In this document: one piece after another, positions 8,531 through 18,118 of the stretch | How the letters are laid out: the number at the start of each line of letters is the position of its first letter | Numbering within the stretch: position 1 is the first letter of the stretch | Source of the DNA: Variovorax guangxiensis | Lineage (GTDB): Bacteria; Pseudomonadota; Gammaproteobacteria; Burkholderiales; Burkholderiaceae_C | Direction: 5' to 3' | NCBI RefSeq assembly: GCF_003952165.1 | Contig: NZ_RXFT01000013.1 | Location: 118,715-182,714, forward strand | DNA: 64,000 nt | Position numbers and translations under genes: made by a program | The notes under the pieces: generated by a model | What the model saw: the letters and a program-made list of their open reading frames with translations, nothing else | What the model was told of the DNA's origin: nothing | Databases searched by the model: none

Positions 8531-8663
8531 GTCATTTCCTCAAAAAATAAAACGTCGATGAATGAAGCGAAGCCATCCCGCTCAGAGAGGCATTTGTCCG
8601 AAACAGGAGCGGCTCGCGCAGGGCCATTGCCGGCTGGGGCGTCGGGTGGAGAACCCGGCCGGC

Positions 8664-9890
8664 TCACTCCGGCCTGATGCCCAGAATCGAGAAGTAGCGG
8701 TTCAGGTCGCCGTCCTCGCGCAACACCTCCTGCATCAACTGCGGCAGCGGCATGCGTCCCCAGGCCACGGCACGGTTCACGAGGTAGGGCGTCGGGCTGT
8801 GCGGCTCCTCGCGCATCAGGTAGGCGGCCGCGAGTTCCAGCAGCTGGTAGGCCTCGGCGCGGTTGCCGATGCGGCCGCTCGCCACGGCCTGCGGCAGCGA
8901 CCCGGGAGCAGGGGAGAGGGGGGTGTCGCTCATGTCGTTGTCGTCCATCGGGATCGCGGGAGGGGTTGATTCGCCCGCCATCCATCTGGCGGGAGCTTCG
9001 GCCGGTGCAAGCGGTTCTTCTTCCTTGTCGCGCGGATCGCGCCCCTGCAGCAGGCTGCGCAGCGCCTGCCGCATGCGGGCGAGCATCTCCGTCACCTTCG
9101 ACAGGCTCGGCGCATCGATGCCCAGCCGCCCGTCGAGCAGGGCTTGCAGGCTTTGCCACGCATCGGTGGCCGCGGCGACGCGGTCGTCGAGCGCGGCGAG
9201 CGCATGCAGGTCGCGCGCTGCACGGTCGAGGATGTCCTGGCGCGACACCGTCTGGGCGCTCGGCTCCTCGGCCACTTCCTTCGCTTTCGCCTTGGCGTTG
9301 CCCGCGGCGCCGGCAGCTGCCGTGCCGTACTCGCTGGTCAGCGCGCGCTGCCAGTCGCCCAGCGTGATGAAGGGCGGCGAGAAATCCGGCCATTCGAGCA
9401 GCGGCACCCGCATCAGCAGCACGTGCGCGATGGTGTCGTTGACCCACACGAAGGTGGCGGTGCGCATGTCGGCGTCGCCGTCGTCGCCGATGCGCGGATG
9501 CGCGTCTTCCCAGAATTCGCGCGCCAGCCCTTCGAGCAGGCGCGCACCGGCGGCCAGTCCGTCGATCGAATGGCGGTGCACCCAGGCCTCGGTGAGCCAG
9601 GCGGCCATCTGCAAGTCCTTGCTGCGGCGCTGCAGGACCTCGGTGCAGAGCATCTCGGCGGTACGCCAGTCGGCCTTCTTCAGCGGGCGGGTCCATTCGC
9701 CCATCGGCAGGCTGGCGTCTTCCTCGGTGCGCGCCTCGCGGATGCGGGCGCACACCGGGTCGTAGCGCAGCGGAGGGCCGGCGGGGCCTTCGGGGCCTTG
9801 CAGCGGCAGGAGAAAGCTCGCGAGGTCGGGCGCGAAACCGCCGGTGGTTTCGTCTGCATCGGCGTTCAGGGGGGGAAGCAGGGCGGCCAT
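8664..9890 (-). CDS. tssA: T6SS protein TssA (ImpA N-terminal domain)
   Basis: A 408-residue TssA, the organiser that helps prime tail-sheath assembly at the baseplate/membrane complex. An ImpA_N domain lies at about 45-165 (KKADWRTAEMLCTEVLQRRS, then LEGLAREFWEDAHPRI). The C-terminal helical part contains EPHSPTPYLVNRAVAWG, typical of the short TssA class. The chosen ATG (9890-9888) shares its first base with the tssM stop (TGATG). An ATG five codons earlier (9905) is equally possible. The central region (Ala/Glu/Lys-rich, about 205-235) looks like a flexible linker. Confidence 0.88.
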   Translation of the reverse strand: MAALLPPLNADADETTGGFAPDLASFLLPLQGPEGPAGPPLRYDPVCARIREARTEEDASLPMGEWTRPLKKADWRTAEMLCTEVLQRRSKDLQMAAWLTEAWVHRHSIDGLAAGARLLEGLAREFWEDAHPRIGDDGDADMRTATFVWVNDTIAHVLLMRVPLLEWPDFSPPFITLGDWQRALTSEYGTAAAGAAGNAKAKAKEVAEEPSAQTVSRQDILDRAARDLHALAALDDRVAAATDAWQSLQALLDGRLGIDAPSLSKVTEMLARMRQALRSLLQGRDPRDKEEEPLAPAEAPARWMAGESTPPAIPMDDNDMSDTPLSPAPGSLPQAVASGRIGNRAEAYQLLELAAAYLMREEPHSPTPYLVNRAVAWGRMPLPQLMQEVLREDGDLNRYFSILGIRPE

Positions 9891-12800
9891 CAGGGCATGT
9901 TCCATTCGGGAGCGCGCGCGGGGAACGCGGCGGGCCAGATCAGGGCGTTCTTCTTGCCGGCGGGGCTGGCCGCGATGCGCAGGAACACGCGTGCGCGTCC
10001 TCCGTCGGGTGCCTGCGCGGCGTCGCCGGCCGACTGGGCCACCAGCGGAAACTCGAACTTCAGCAGCTGCGAGCGGCCGTCGGGGCGCTGGGCGGGGTCG
10101 CCTTCGCGCTGCCGCTGCGCCAGCGTGAACAGCGCCCACGGGTCGGCAAAACGGAAGCTCACGGTCTGGCCGTCGGTGATCAGCGCGTGCTGCTGCGGAT
10201 CGGCGCGCGCCATCAGCGGAGAGTCCTTCGCGATGCGCAGCACCAGCGCCACCGGCGTGCCGTATTCCCAGCGCAGCGTGCGCGGCGCGTCGCGCAGCCT
10301 GAGCACCTGGTCGCCGACCTCGAAGGACCAGTCGATGATCTTGTTGCCCTCGATCTCGGCCGTGGTGTTGGCGCGGAAATCCACGCTCAGGTCATAGCCC
10401 GGTGCTGCACCTTCCTCGCTCGGGAACAGCGGCTGCAGGAAGTCGCGTGCACGGGCGAACTGCTCCGTGAAACGGCGCGCGCCCGCTCCGGGCATGCCTG
10501 CATTGCGCACCCCGGCGTCCGCGCCGCGGTTCTCCTTCAGCGCGCGTGCCAGCGGGTCGAAGGCGCGCGTCAGGTCGTTCACGTCGGCCGGGTCGGCCAG
10601 CTCGAAAGCCCGTCCCGTCGCCGGGCCGAACGGATGGCGGCCCGCCAGCGAACGGTTGAAGCGGGTGGAGAACTGCGTCCACAGCTCCTGCTGGTCGCCG
10701 AACTGCAGCTCCTGGCAGCGCGCGAGCAGGGCGCTGTAGATCTGCTGGTGGCGGTCGGCGAAGTAGTCGCCGATGCGCGTCGCCGGCGCCTTGCCGGCCA
10801 GCTTTGCGCCGCAGGTCTCGCGATCGATCTCCGCGCCGGTGGTGCCCAGGAACTGTTCGAGCAGCAGCAGGCTGCTGTTCGGGTTCTTCAGGCGGTAGCG
10901 CTCCAGGTCGCGGTTGATCGCCTGCCAGCGCTGCGCGAGCACCGAGCCGGCGCCCACGCCGTCGAGTGCCGCGATGTAGCTGTCGGCCTGCTTGCCCAGC
11001 GTTTCGGTGCGGTTGAACTGCTGGCCCAGGTAGGCGGCGAGCGAGCCCACGTCCGAGACGCCGAAGGCCACCAGCATCGGCCCGCGCTCGCCGCGCCAGG
11101 CCTGGAAGTCGCGTCCGCGCATGGCGTAGAGCTCCGACTGGTTGAAGGCCTCGTCCACGGCCTCCAGGCGCTGCAGCGCGTCGCGCGAGATCATCGCGCG
11201 AAGGTCTTCGGCGCGGGAGCCGGCTCCCAGCTCGTACAGCAGCGCCTGGATCTTCACGAGGCGCTGGCGCGAGGCCTCGTAGGCGGTCGCCTGGGTGTCG
11301 ATGGAGCGGCCGCCGTCGCCCATGCCGTTCGCGGCCTCGGCCACCTGGTCGACCACCAGCTGCGCGAAGTGCGCGTTCAGCGCGCCCTCGATGCCGGGGC
11401 GCAGCGTGGCCGGGAATGCCTGCATGCCCTCGCTCATGTAGCGCTTGCGGATGTCGCCGACGGCCAGCGCCTGGTCGAGCCGGGGCAGGTCCCACACGGC
11501 CATGGTGCGCATTCCCGCGCCGGGCAGCTCGCGATCGCGCGCGGGCGCCATGAAGGGCTGCGCCAGCAGTGCGGTCAGCGCGTCGCGCAGCGCGATGCGC
11601 TCGGGCGCCAGCGCGAAGCGGCCGTCCTTGTCTTGCCACACCAGGCCGGGCTGCGCGCCGCCGAAGCGCAGGCTGAACTCGACGCGGAATTTCTGGAAGG
11701 CGTCCTGCGCGCGGTTTTTGACCGCGTCGGCCGATTCCAGCCCCAGCAGCCGGTTCTGCTCGATGCGCGCGATGGTCCGGTCATACGAAGAGCCCAGCAC
11801 CAGCACCGGCTGGCGCATCCAGCCGCCCTTGCCCGATGCGACCAGGTCTTCCTGGTCCTTGATGGCGGCGATCACCTCGCGGTAGCTCGCGGTGGTGCGC
11901 GCGAAGGTGCCGGTGCTCGCGAGCGAGGGCAGCAGCCGCGCCAGCGACTGCTCCGACACCAGCAGCTCGTTGTTGACGAAGAGCCGGGCATCGAGCTGCG
12001 CCGTGCCCTTGTCGAGCGCGCAGCGCAGCGCCGTCTGCACGGGCGCCAGCGGAATGGCCAGCGCATTGCCCTCGGCCGCCTGGCGGAAGTAGCGCAGGTT
12101 GCGGCTCAGGTCGGCCGGCAGCTCGGCGCCCAGCGCGTAGCGCACGGCCACGCGCAGGTCGTCGGCATTGCCGGTGGCGGGCTGGCGCAGCCGCTCCACC
12201 GCCTGCAGGGCGGCATCGAGCTGCTCGACCGAGCCCAGGTAGCGCTGCAGCGCGCCGAACTCGGGCTGGTCTTCCACCAGCAGGCCGTTCTTGCGCGGCG
12301 CGTCGCCGATGGTCCTGAAGCTCGGCGGAAGGCCGCAGCTGGCGCCGACGATGAATTCGCCGGTCGCCTCGTCCTGCTCCACGCCACTGATCTGGCTCAC
12401 GCGCGCCATCAGCTCGCGCCGCAGCGTGCTCACCGCGATGTCGCCGAATTCGCGCTCGATGCGCTCGATCACGCGCTCGTTCAGGTCGTCGAAGGGCTGC
12501 CACGAACCCGGCATGAAGAAGGAGTACGTGCCGTCGGTGCGCAGCCGTTCGTTCATGGCCAGCAGCGACAGCGCCTTGTTGCGGTACCACGCGGTGGGAA
12601 TGGTCTCGCCGCGCTGCAGCGCGCGCATGCGGTACTGCGCGTCGTGCTGCAGCTGGGCCAGCGCCGGCACCAGCGTGGCGTTGTGCCGATGCAGCTGCCA
12701 GGTCGCGACCATCAGGCCGATGCCCCAGCCGCCGAGGAAGATCACCGCCGCCCAGCGCAGCGCACGGTGCAGCACCGGGCGCGTGAGCGTCTGCGTGCGC

Positions 12801-13954
12801 GAAGGCCTCGTGAGGCCGTACTCCAGGAATATCTTCTTCTCGAACAGGTCGCGCAGGAAGGCCGGCTGGCGCATCAGCTGCGCGATCAGGTCGCCGCCGA
12901 TGGGCTCCAGGTCCTTGTGGCCGTAGGCGTCGTGCTGGGCATCGATGGCCGCGACCGTCTGCGCCGACTCGCCGCTGTCGCCCGTGAGGTAGATGCCGCG
13001 GAAGAAGAAGGGCTCGTGGTAAGCGCTGGGGCGCATGAGTTCGTCGACGTACAGCTGCAGCTGGCCGCGCAGCGCCTCGACGCGCGAGGGCAGCAGCAGC
13101 TGCGCGCCGGCGCCTTGCGGCTCGGTACCGGTGGCGAAGAGCTCGGCCGACACGTCAGACACCGAGCGCACCACCGTGCCCACCGCCTCGTCGACCCATG
13201 CCGGCTGGTAGGTGGTCGACAGGTCATAGGGCGAAGACCAGCCCAGCATGCTCGCGCGCAGCGGCTCGGGCAGCGCGCTCGCGAAGGCGCTGAAGCCTTC
13301 GAGCTGCTCCGCGCCGGTCACCAGCACGTACACCGCGAAGCGCATCGCGAAGCGGTTCTGCGCGAGCCACAGGCGCCGGTGCGCGAGCTTGGCGCGCTTG
13401 GAGAGTTCGAGCCGGCCGTCGGTGCTGTCGTCCAGCAGCAGCGCGGCCGGGATGGTGATGACCACCGAGTCGAAGGGCCGCTGCGGCCGGTAGGCGCGGC
13501 ACATGCCGAGGAACTCGTCCCACGGCTTCTCGGAGGCATCGTCGTCATCGGGCGAGCCCAGGTACGCGCCCTGGATGTCGATGACCACGCCGCGGTCGAA
13601 GAAGTGCCACGAGATGCCCTGCGTGGCCGCGGCCGAAGCCGACTCGGTGCTCAGCGCGCTGGCCACGCCCGACTGCTCGATGGGCAGCTGCCGGTGGTCG
13701 TCGCCCTCGTTGAGCAGCATGATCCACGGAATGCCGTAGCGGTCGGCGCGCGAGGCGATGTTGCCCTCGATCAGCTCGACCGCCTGGCGGAACGAGCTGC
13801 GCAGCGAGTCGAAGCGGATGCGCGCGACCTTCGGGTCGCTCGACGGCTTGGCGTGCGAGCGCCGCGCCGCGAAGTACAGCACCATGCCGAGCACGAGCAG
13901 CACCACCAGCGTGAGCACCGCGATGGAAATGAGGAAGAGCTGGTCGGTCAGCAT
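9890..13954 (-). CDS. tssM: T6SS inner-membrane protein TssM (IcmF family), without Walker A
   Basis: A 1354-residue IcmF-like protein that, with TssL and TssJ, forms the membrane complex spanning the envelope. One N-terminal membrane segment (8-28) and one at about 399-418 are visible, with a long periplasmic part after the second. The usual nucleotide-binding loop (GPPGSGKTT-like) is replaced at residues 80-92 by LLNEGDDHRQLPI, although the following WHFFDRGVVIDIQGAYLG keeps the shape of the domain. It is therefore probably not an ATPase. The C-terminus (FEVGDQVLRLRDAP, then VSFRFADPWALFTL) matches the TssM beta domain that contacts TssJ. The stop overlaps the tssA start. Confidence 0.93.
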   Translation of the reverse strand: MLTDQLFLISIAVLTLVVLLVLGMVLYFAARRSHAKPSSDPKVARIRFDSLRSSFRQAVELIEGNIASRADRYGIPWIMLLNEGDDHRQLPIEQSGVASALSTESASAAATQGISWHFFDRGVVIDIQGAYLGSPDDDDASEKPWDEFLGMCRAYRPQRPFDSVVITIPAALLLDDSTDGRLELSKRAKLAHRRLWLAQNRFAMRFAVYVLVTGAEQLEGFSAFASALPEPLRASMLGWSSPYDLSTTYQPAWVDEAVGTVVRSVSDVSAELFATGTEPQGAGAQLLLPSRVEALRGQLQLYVDELMRPSAYHEPFFFRGIYLTGDSGESAQTVAAIDAQHDAYGHKDLEPIGGDLIAQLMRQPAFLRDLFEKKIFLEYGLTRPSRTQTLTRPVLHRALRWAAVIFLGGWGIGLMVATWQLHRHNATLVPALAQLQHDAQYRMRALQRGETIPTAWYRNKALSLLAMNERLRTDGTYSFFMPGSWQPFDDLNERVIERIEREFGDIAVSTLRRELMARVSQISGVEQDEATGEFIVGASCGLPPSFRTIGDAPRKNGLLVEDQPEFGALQRYLGSVEQLDAALQAVERLRQPATGNADDLRVAVRYALGAELPADLSRNLRYFRQAAEGNALAIPLAPVQTALRCALDKGTAQLDARLFVNNELLVSEQSLARLLPSLASTGTFARTTASYREVIAAIKDQEDLVASGKGGWMRQPVLVLGSSYDRTIARIEQNRLLGLESADAVKNRAQDAFQKFRVEFSLRFGGAQPGLVWQDKDGRFALAPERIALRDALTALLAQPFMAPARDRELPGAGMRTMAVWDLPRLDQALAVGDIRKRYMSEGMQAFPATLRPGIEGALNAHFAQLVVDQVAEAANGMGDGGRSIDTQATAYEASRQRLVKIQALLYELGAGSRAEDLRAMISRDALQRLEAVDEAFNQSELYAMRGRDFQAWRGERGPMLVAFGVSDVGSLAAYLGQQFNRTETLGKQADSYIAALDGVGAGSVLAQRWQAINRDLERYRLKNPNSSLLLLEQFLGTTGAEIDRETCGAKLAGKAPATRIGDYFADRHQQIYSALLARCQELQFGDQQELWTQFSTRFNRSLAGRHPFGPATGRAFELADPADVNDLTRAFDPLARALKENRGADAGVRNAGMPGAGARRFTEQFARARDFLQPLFPSEEGAAPGYDLSVDFRANTTAEIEGNKIIDWSFEVGDQVLRLRDAPRTLRWEYGTPVALVLRIAKDSPLMARADPQQHALITDGQTVSFRFADPWALFTLAQRQREGDPAQRPDGRSQLLKFEFPLVAQSAGDAAQAPDGGRARVFLRIAASPAGKKNALIWPAAFPARAPEWNMP

Positions 13955-13994
13955 CGCGACGCGCTCCGGTGAATGCTGTGGAGACGCAAGTCGT

Positions 13995-14756
13995 TCATCG
14001 CAGGTAGGCCCCCGATGCGTCGACCGCGCCCGGTTGCAGCACCTGCCGCACCGGCCACGACTGCCACAGCCACAGCAGCTCCGACACCGCCAGCAGCGTG
14101 GCCACGCCCAGCAGGAACAGCACCGTCCAGCGGCTCAGCGTGGGCAGCTTGCGCGGCGCGATGTGCGAGAGCGTGCTCGCATAGGCCCGCTCCGACACCA
14201 CGCGGTCGCGGCCCGAGAAGTCGGCGGGCCGCTGGTAGACGAACTGGAACAACTCCTCGCGGTAGCCGAGCAGGCGGGCTTCCTCGCCCGCGCCCCGGTA
14301 CTTGCCCTGGAAGCCCAGTGCCAGCGCGAAGAGGTACAGCCGCGCGATGTCTCGCTTGGAGGGTTCGCGGCCCGACAGCAGCTCCTCGATGCGGCTGAAC
14401 ACCAGGTCGCCCGCGATGTTGGTGCGAAAGAGCGACGACTCCAGCAGGTGGCCCGTCCAGCGCTCGCGGCCGATCCACGGCGTGTGCAGCAGGATCTCGT
14501 CGGCCAGCGCGGCCTTCAGGTAGCGCGCGTCGGCCACGTTCTCCAGCTCGAAGCGCGAGCTCTCGCGGCGCGACTCGAGCGACTGCAGCTCCAGCAGGTT
14601 CTCCAGGTGGCGCGCCAGCGTCTGCGCCACCGCGTCGATGTCGCTCTCGCGCGATTCGGCGGTGCGGTCGCGTGCCTTCACGATCTCGTCGTAGAAGGCG
14701 CGGAACTGCCTCGTGATGTGGTCGTCGACCGCGAGGTCGGGGAGGTTGCGTGCCAT
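13995..14756 (-). CDS. tssL: T6SS inner-membrane protein TssL (DotU family)
   Basis: A 253-residue DotU-like protein with a cytoplasmic helical domain (about 10-195; KAALADEILLHTPW and SRIEELLSGREPSKRDIARL are family stretches) and one C-terminal membrane helix (210-231). It ends 22 residues after that helix, so it has no OmpA-like peptidoglycan anchor. The start ATG at 14756 lies 7 bases after the tssK stop. An upstream in-frame ATG lies inside tssK and is less likely. TssL partners with TssM and links the membrane complex to the TssK/baseplate side. Confidence 0.92.
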   Translation of the reverse strand: MARNLPDLAVDDHITRQFRAFYDEIVKARDRTAESRESDIDAVAQTLARHLENLLELQSLESRRESSRFELENVADARYLKAALADEILLHTPWIGRERWTGHLLESSLFRTNIAGDLVFSRIEELLSGREPSKRDIARLYLFALALGFQGKYRGAGEEARLLGYREELFQFVYQRPADFSGRDRVVSERAYASTLSHIAPRKLPTLSRWTVLFLLGVATLLAVSELLWLWQSWPVRQVLQPGAVDASGAYLR

Positions 14757-14763
14757 GGTCCGG

Positions 14764-16104
14764 TCAATCCTTGATGAACAGCACGATTTCCTGCGGAGGC
14801 TGCGCGGTGGCGCCTTCGTTGGCATTGGCGATCACCAGGAGTTCGCCGGGCACGGTCAGCCCCGGGTTGGTCTGGATCGCGTAGAGCAGGTAGCCCGAGC
14901 CCGGGCGCAGGCCAAGTTCGTCGGCCGATTCGATGCAGCGGCGCACCGCGCCCAGCACGCGGCGTTCGCGCAGCGAGGGGTACGCCGACTGCGAACCGAC
15001 GATGGCGCTGTCCATCCAGGCCATCAGGTCCTTGTCGGACTGCCCGCGCAGGCCCACCACGATGCGCGCGCCCGACACCCACTGCGGCTGCAGCGTGGTC
15101 TCGAAGGCGCCCTGGCGGAAGTCGAACTTGTGCTCGCGGTACTCCTGGCTCACCTCCGACACCGCGTCACGCAGCGCCAGCAGCAGCGGCTGGAACACGC
15201 GCGAGGGGTCGGCGTGGTCGTAGTCCATCGGCACCGGCGGCACGCCGCCCGGGCGCAGCAGGCTCAGCGAGGCGAGCAGCGCACAGAGCGACCAGTACAT
15301 CGGCAGCGGATGCAGGTGCGGCGTGCGCATCACTGCCTCCGCATGCGGCAGGCCCGACAGCAGGCTGCGCAGCCGGTCCTTCAGCTCCAGGTGGGCGAGG
15401 CGGTCGTCGATGCGCGAGGAGGGCACGGCCGTCTGCTTGGCCACGAAGGCCGCCTTGCCGCGCAGCTGGCCGAGCAGGGCGGATGCGGCCGTCCACAGCG
15501 GGTTGTCGCGCGCCACTTCCAGCAGCGGCGGCTGCGCGTCGCCCAGCTTCACCACCTCGTTGTCCTTGAAGACCTGGCCCAGGCGCAGGTGCACGTGCGT
15601 GCCGGGCGGCACAGCGCCGGCGCTGAGCGCCAGGCGCGGCAGCATGCGCGGGATGTTCGCGGGCTCGGCGTCTGACACCGCATCTTCCACCGGCGCGCCG
15701 GCCACCGAACGGAAGCGCACGGTCGCGGCGCGATGCCGGTTGGGCGTGGTGACGGGCAGGGTGAGGTAGATGTCCAGCGGCTCGTTGGCCAGCCGCTCGG
15801 CGTAGGGCGCAAGCGAGAGTTCGAGCGCGCCGTGCGCGGCCTCGGCGGCGGAGAACTGCACCGCGGTGCCGTCCGGCAGGATGGCTTCGAGCACCAGCAC
15901 GCGCAGCAGGCCGGCGGGCAGCAGGCCCTGGTCGAACACCAGGCGACGCACGCCCCAGGCGAAAGGCGCGGCGGCCAGCATCTGCCAGGCGACGAGAGTG
16001 TCCATGCGCGCGGAGAACTGCTGGAAGTGCTGCGGCGACAGCAGCATGCCTTCATGCCACTCGACGCGGTCGGTGATGGGGGCGGCGCGGTGCAGGTCAG
16101 ACAT
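14764..16104 (-). CDS. tssK: T6SS baseplate protein TssK
   Basis: A 446-residue TssK, which connects the baseplate wedge (TssE/F/G) to the TssL/TssM membrane complex. The N-terminal signature VEWHEGMLLSPQHFQQF and the central DYDHADPSRVFQPLLLALRD, followed by a C-terminal head with GYLLYAIQTNPGLTVPGELL, are characteristic. The length matches the family. It lies between tssJ and tssL, the common J-K-L-M order. Confidence 0.94.
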   Translation of the reverse strand: MSDLHRAAPITDRVEWHEGMLLSPQHFQQFSARMDTLVAWQMLAAAPFAWGVRRLVFDQGLLPAGLLRVLVLEAILPDGTAVQFSAAEAAHGALELSLAPYAERLANEPLDIYLTLPVTTPNRHRAATVRFRSVAGAPVEDAVSDAEPANIPRMLPRLALSAGAVPPGTHVHLRLGQVFKDNEVVKLGDAQPPLLEVARDNPLWTAASALLGQLRGKAAFVAKQTAVPSSRIDDRLAHLELKDRLRSLLSGLPHAEAVMRTPHLHPLPMYWSLCALLASLSLLRPGGVPPVPMDYDHADPSRVFQPLLLALRDAVSEVSQEYREHKFDFRQGAFETTLQPQWVSGARIVVGLRGQSDKDLMAWMDSAIVGSQSAYPSLRERRVLGAVRRCIESADELGLRPGSGYLLYAIQTNPGLTVPGELLVIANANEGATAQPPQEIVLFIKD

Positions 16105-16163
16105 GGCGTTCTCCCGCGCGGCTGTATCGAAGTTGTTTGTTCACTTGAAGGAATCCGGGTTGT

Positions 16164-16640
16164 TCAGCGTGCCGCGGCCGACACGTCGAAGCTCTGTGCA
16201 TCGAAGCGGGCCACGATCGAGCCCTTGAGGTCTTCCACCCGGATGCGGTTGGCACCCGGCGTGGTGTAGTTCGCGAAGACGAGCACCGCCGCCACGCGCG
16301 GCGAGCCGATGGCGCTGGCGGGCACGCGAATCGTCTGGCCCGGCACCAGCTCCCACGAGAGGTACGACAGGCTCTGCGGAAAGGTCTTCTGCAGGTCGGC
16401 GCGTGCGCCGAACCACTTGGCGGCCGTGAGTTCGGTGACGCGCGCGAGCATCGCGTCGTCGAGCACCATCACCACGTCGACCGCGACCGGGCTGTTCTGG
16501 TTGGCGCCGGGCGCGGCCGAGAGCGTGAGTTCGTTCCAGTTCACGCGCGTGCCCTTGGGAAAGAGGCTGCCGCATGCGGCCAGCTGCACGACGAGCAGCA
16601 GCGCCGCCATCCGCCTGAGAAGGTTCCTGGTCCGGTTCAT
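16164..16640 (-). CDS. tssJ: T6SS outer-membrane lipoprotein TssJ
   Basis: A 158-residue lipoprotein with signal MNRTRNLLRRMAALLLVVQ and lipobox L-A-A-C at Cys23, followed by a beta-sandwich typical of TssJ (VNWNELTLSAAPGANQNS; PVAVDVVMVLDD). It anchors the TssM periplasmic tip in the outer membrane. Its ATG overlaps the stop of the upstream symporter gene (ATGA), so the transporter insert and tssJ are translationally coupled. The start is fixed by the signal peptide. Confidence 0.9.
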   Translation of the reverse strand: MNRTRNLLRRMAALLLVVQLAACGSLFPKGTRVNWNELTLSAAPGANQNSPVAVDVVMVLDDAMLARVTELTAAKWFGARADLQKTFPQSLSYLSWELVPGQTIRVPASAIGSPRVAAVLVFANYTTPGANRIRVEDLKGSIVARFDAQSFDVSAAAR

Positions 16641-18118
16641 CGCGAAATTCCTGTGTTCGCCGTGGCGGGTGAGGCGTGCACGGCCGCCGGCTGCGCCTGC
16701 CGCACGCCCACGGCGATGCCCATCAGCATGATCAGCACCGAGGCCAGCACGCTGCAGCCCGCGAGCAGCGCGACGTGCCCGCGCGCGAACACGAAGCGCA
16801 GCGGCTGGGCGGGCTTGAGCTCGACGGCCGGCGCCGTCACGCGCTCCGAAGGCAGGCCGGCCGACACCACGGAAATCAGCGCGCAGGTGGCCAGCAGCGT
16901 CAGCACGTTGCGCGGGCCCTCGCAGATCAGGTCGATGGCCAGGAAGAGCGCGAGCGCGGCCTCGATGGGCAGCTGCAGCATCGACAGCACGATGCCCGCG
17001 TAGCCCACGTTGGTCATGCTGTTGTTGCCGGCCGAGGCGAAGGCCGCGATGGTCGCGCCGATGCCGATGGTGGCGAAGTCGGCCGGGACCAGCGTGCGGT
17101 CGTAGAGGTTGGCGACGAACAGCGCCGCCAGCACGTAGTAGAGCGCCGAGCCCGCGCGCAGGAACACCGAGGCCGTGGGCACCACCAGTTCGACGATGCC
17201 GCGGCTGAAGCCCAGGCGAGCGCTCATCGCCTCGATGGTGTGCGGAATGCTCGCCGTGGTGCTCGACGACATGAGGCTCACCAGCATCGGCGTCTTCAGG
17301 TGCTGCAGCACCTCGGCCAATGGCTGGTTGCCGCGCCGGTGGATCACCGCGATGGCCGCAGTGCCCAGCAGCGCCACCAGCACCACGAAGTGCAGCAGGA
17401 AGCCGCTCATGGCGCGGATCGTCACCGCGTCGGTCTGCGACAGCACGTGCGCCGACATGCCGAAGGCCACCACCGGCAGCAGGATGTTGGCGCGCGCGAT
17501 GATGAGTTCGAGTGTGCGGTAGATGCCCTCGAACATGTGGTTGAGCGCCGTGTGCTGAGTGCGCGCCAGCGCCGCGAAGGCGAGCCCGAAGAGCAGCGCG
17601 CACGAGAGGATGCCCAGCGAGCGGCCTTCCGCCAGCACGCGGAAGAAGTTGTCGGGCAAGAGCGTTGCCCTGGGGCGCTCGATGGGGGTGGCCTGCGTGC
17701 CGCTCTCGTGCAGCCGCATCTCGATGTCGCCGCCGTCGCCGGCGCGTTGCACGAGCTCGCCCAGGTGCTCGCGCGAAGCGGCGTCGAGCTGCGTGCCCGG
17801 CGCGTTCACCCAGCCCAGCGCCAGTCCGATCGCCGCGCAGCTGGTCACCAGCAGCAGCGCCAGCCCCGCGATCATCAGGATGCGCCGACCCGGAAAGGGC
17901 AGCCCCATGGTCTGCCTCAGGCCGAAGAAGGTGGCCACCACCAGCAGCGGAATGGCAGCCATGCTCACGATCGACAGGTAGACCTGCGCCACCGCATACG
18001 CCACGTCGCCCGCCACCGGCAGGTACACGCCTGCGAGGCCGCCCGCCGCCATGCACAGGAGCAGGGCGAAAAGGCTGTGGGACATGCGCGTCAGGAAACC
18101 CATGTCGGCTTGTTCCAT
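16637..18118 (-). CDS. DAACS-family (dicarboxylate/amino acid:cation symporter) transporter, divergent, copy 1
   Basis: A 493-residue polytopic membrane protein with the glutamate-transporter-homologue fold. The HP1 serine-rich loop is present (SSSTTASIP, 284-292). The TM7 Na+/substrate motif NMDGTA is replaced by FLRAGSA (319-325), and the TM8 substrate motif reads ICEGPRNVLT instead of a D..RT..N pattern. A soluble-looking insert lies at about 105-155 between TM segments. The substrate and coupling ion therefore cannot be assumed. The listed ATG overlaps the racemase end by 28 bases; in-frame ATGs at 18103 and 18085 are alternatives. The downstream stop overlaps tssJ. Confidence 0.82.
   Translation of the reverse strand: MEQADMGFLTRMSHSLFALLLCMAAGGLAGVYLPVAGDVAYAVAQVYLSIVSMAAIPLLVVATFFGLRQTMGLPFPGRRILMIAGLALLLVTSCAAIGLALGWVNAPGTQLDAASREHLGELVQRAGDGGDIEMRLHESGTQATPIERPRATLLPDNFFRVLAEGRSLGILSCALLFGLAFAALARTQHTALNHMFEGIYRTLELIIARANILLPVVAFGMSAHVLSQTDAVTIRAMSGFLLHFVVLVALLGTAAIAVIHRRGNQPLAEVLQHLKTPMLVSLMSSSTTASIPHTIEAMSARLGFSRGIVELVVPTASVFLRAGSALYYVLAALFVANLYDRTLVPADFATIGIGATIAAFASAGNNSMTNVGYAGIVLSMLQLPIEAALALFLAIDLICEGPRNVLTLLATCALISVVSAGLPSERVTAPAVELKPAQPLRFVFARGHVALLAGCSVLASVLIMLMGIAVGVRQAQPAAVHASPATANTGISR

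Noticed and set aside
10187..13972. 1261-residue plus-strand open frame opposite tssM
   Set aside because: It is an antisense shadow of tssM with no domain; composition is Gln/Arg/Ala/His-rich.
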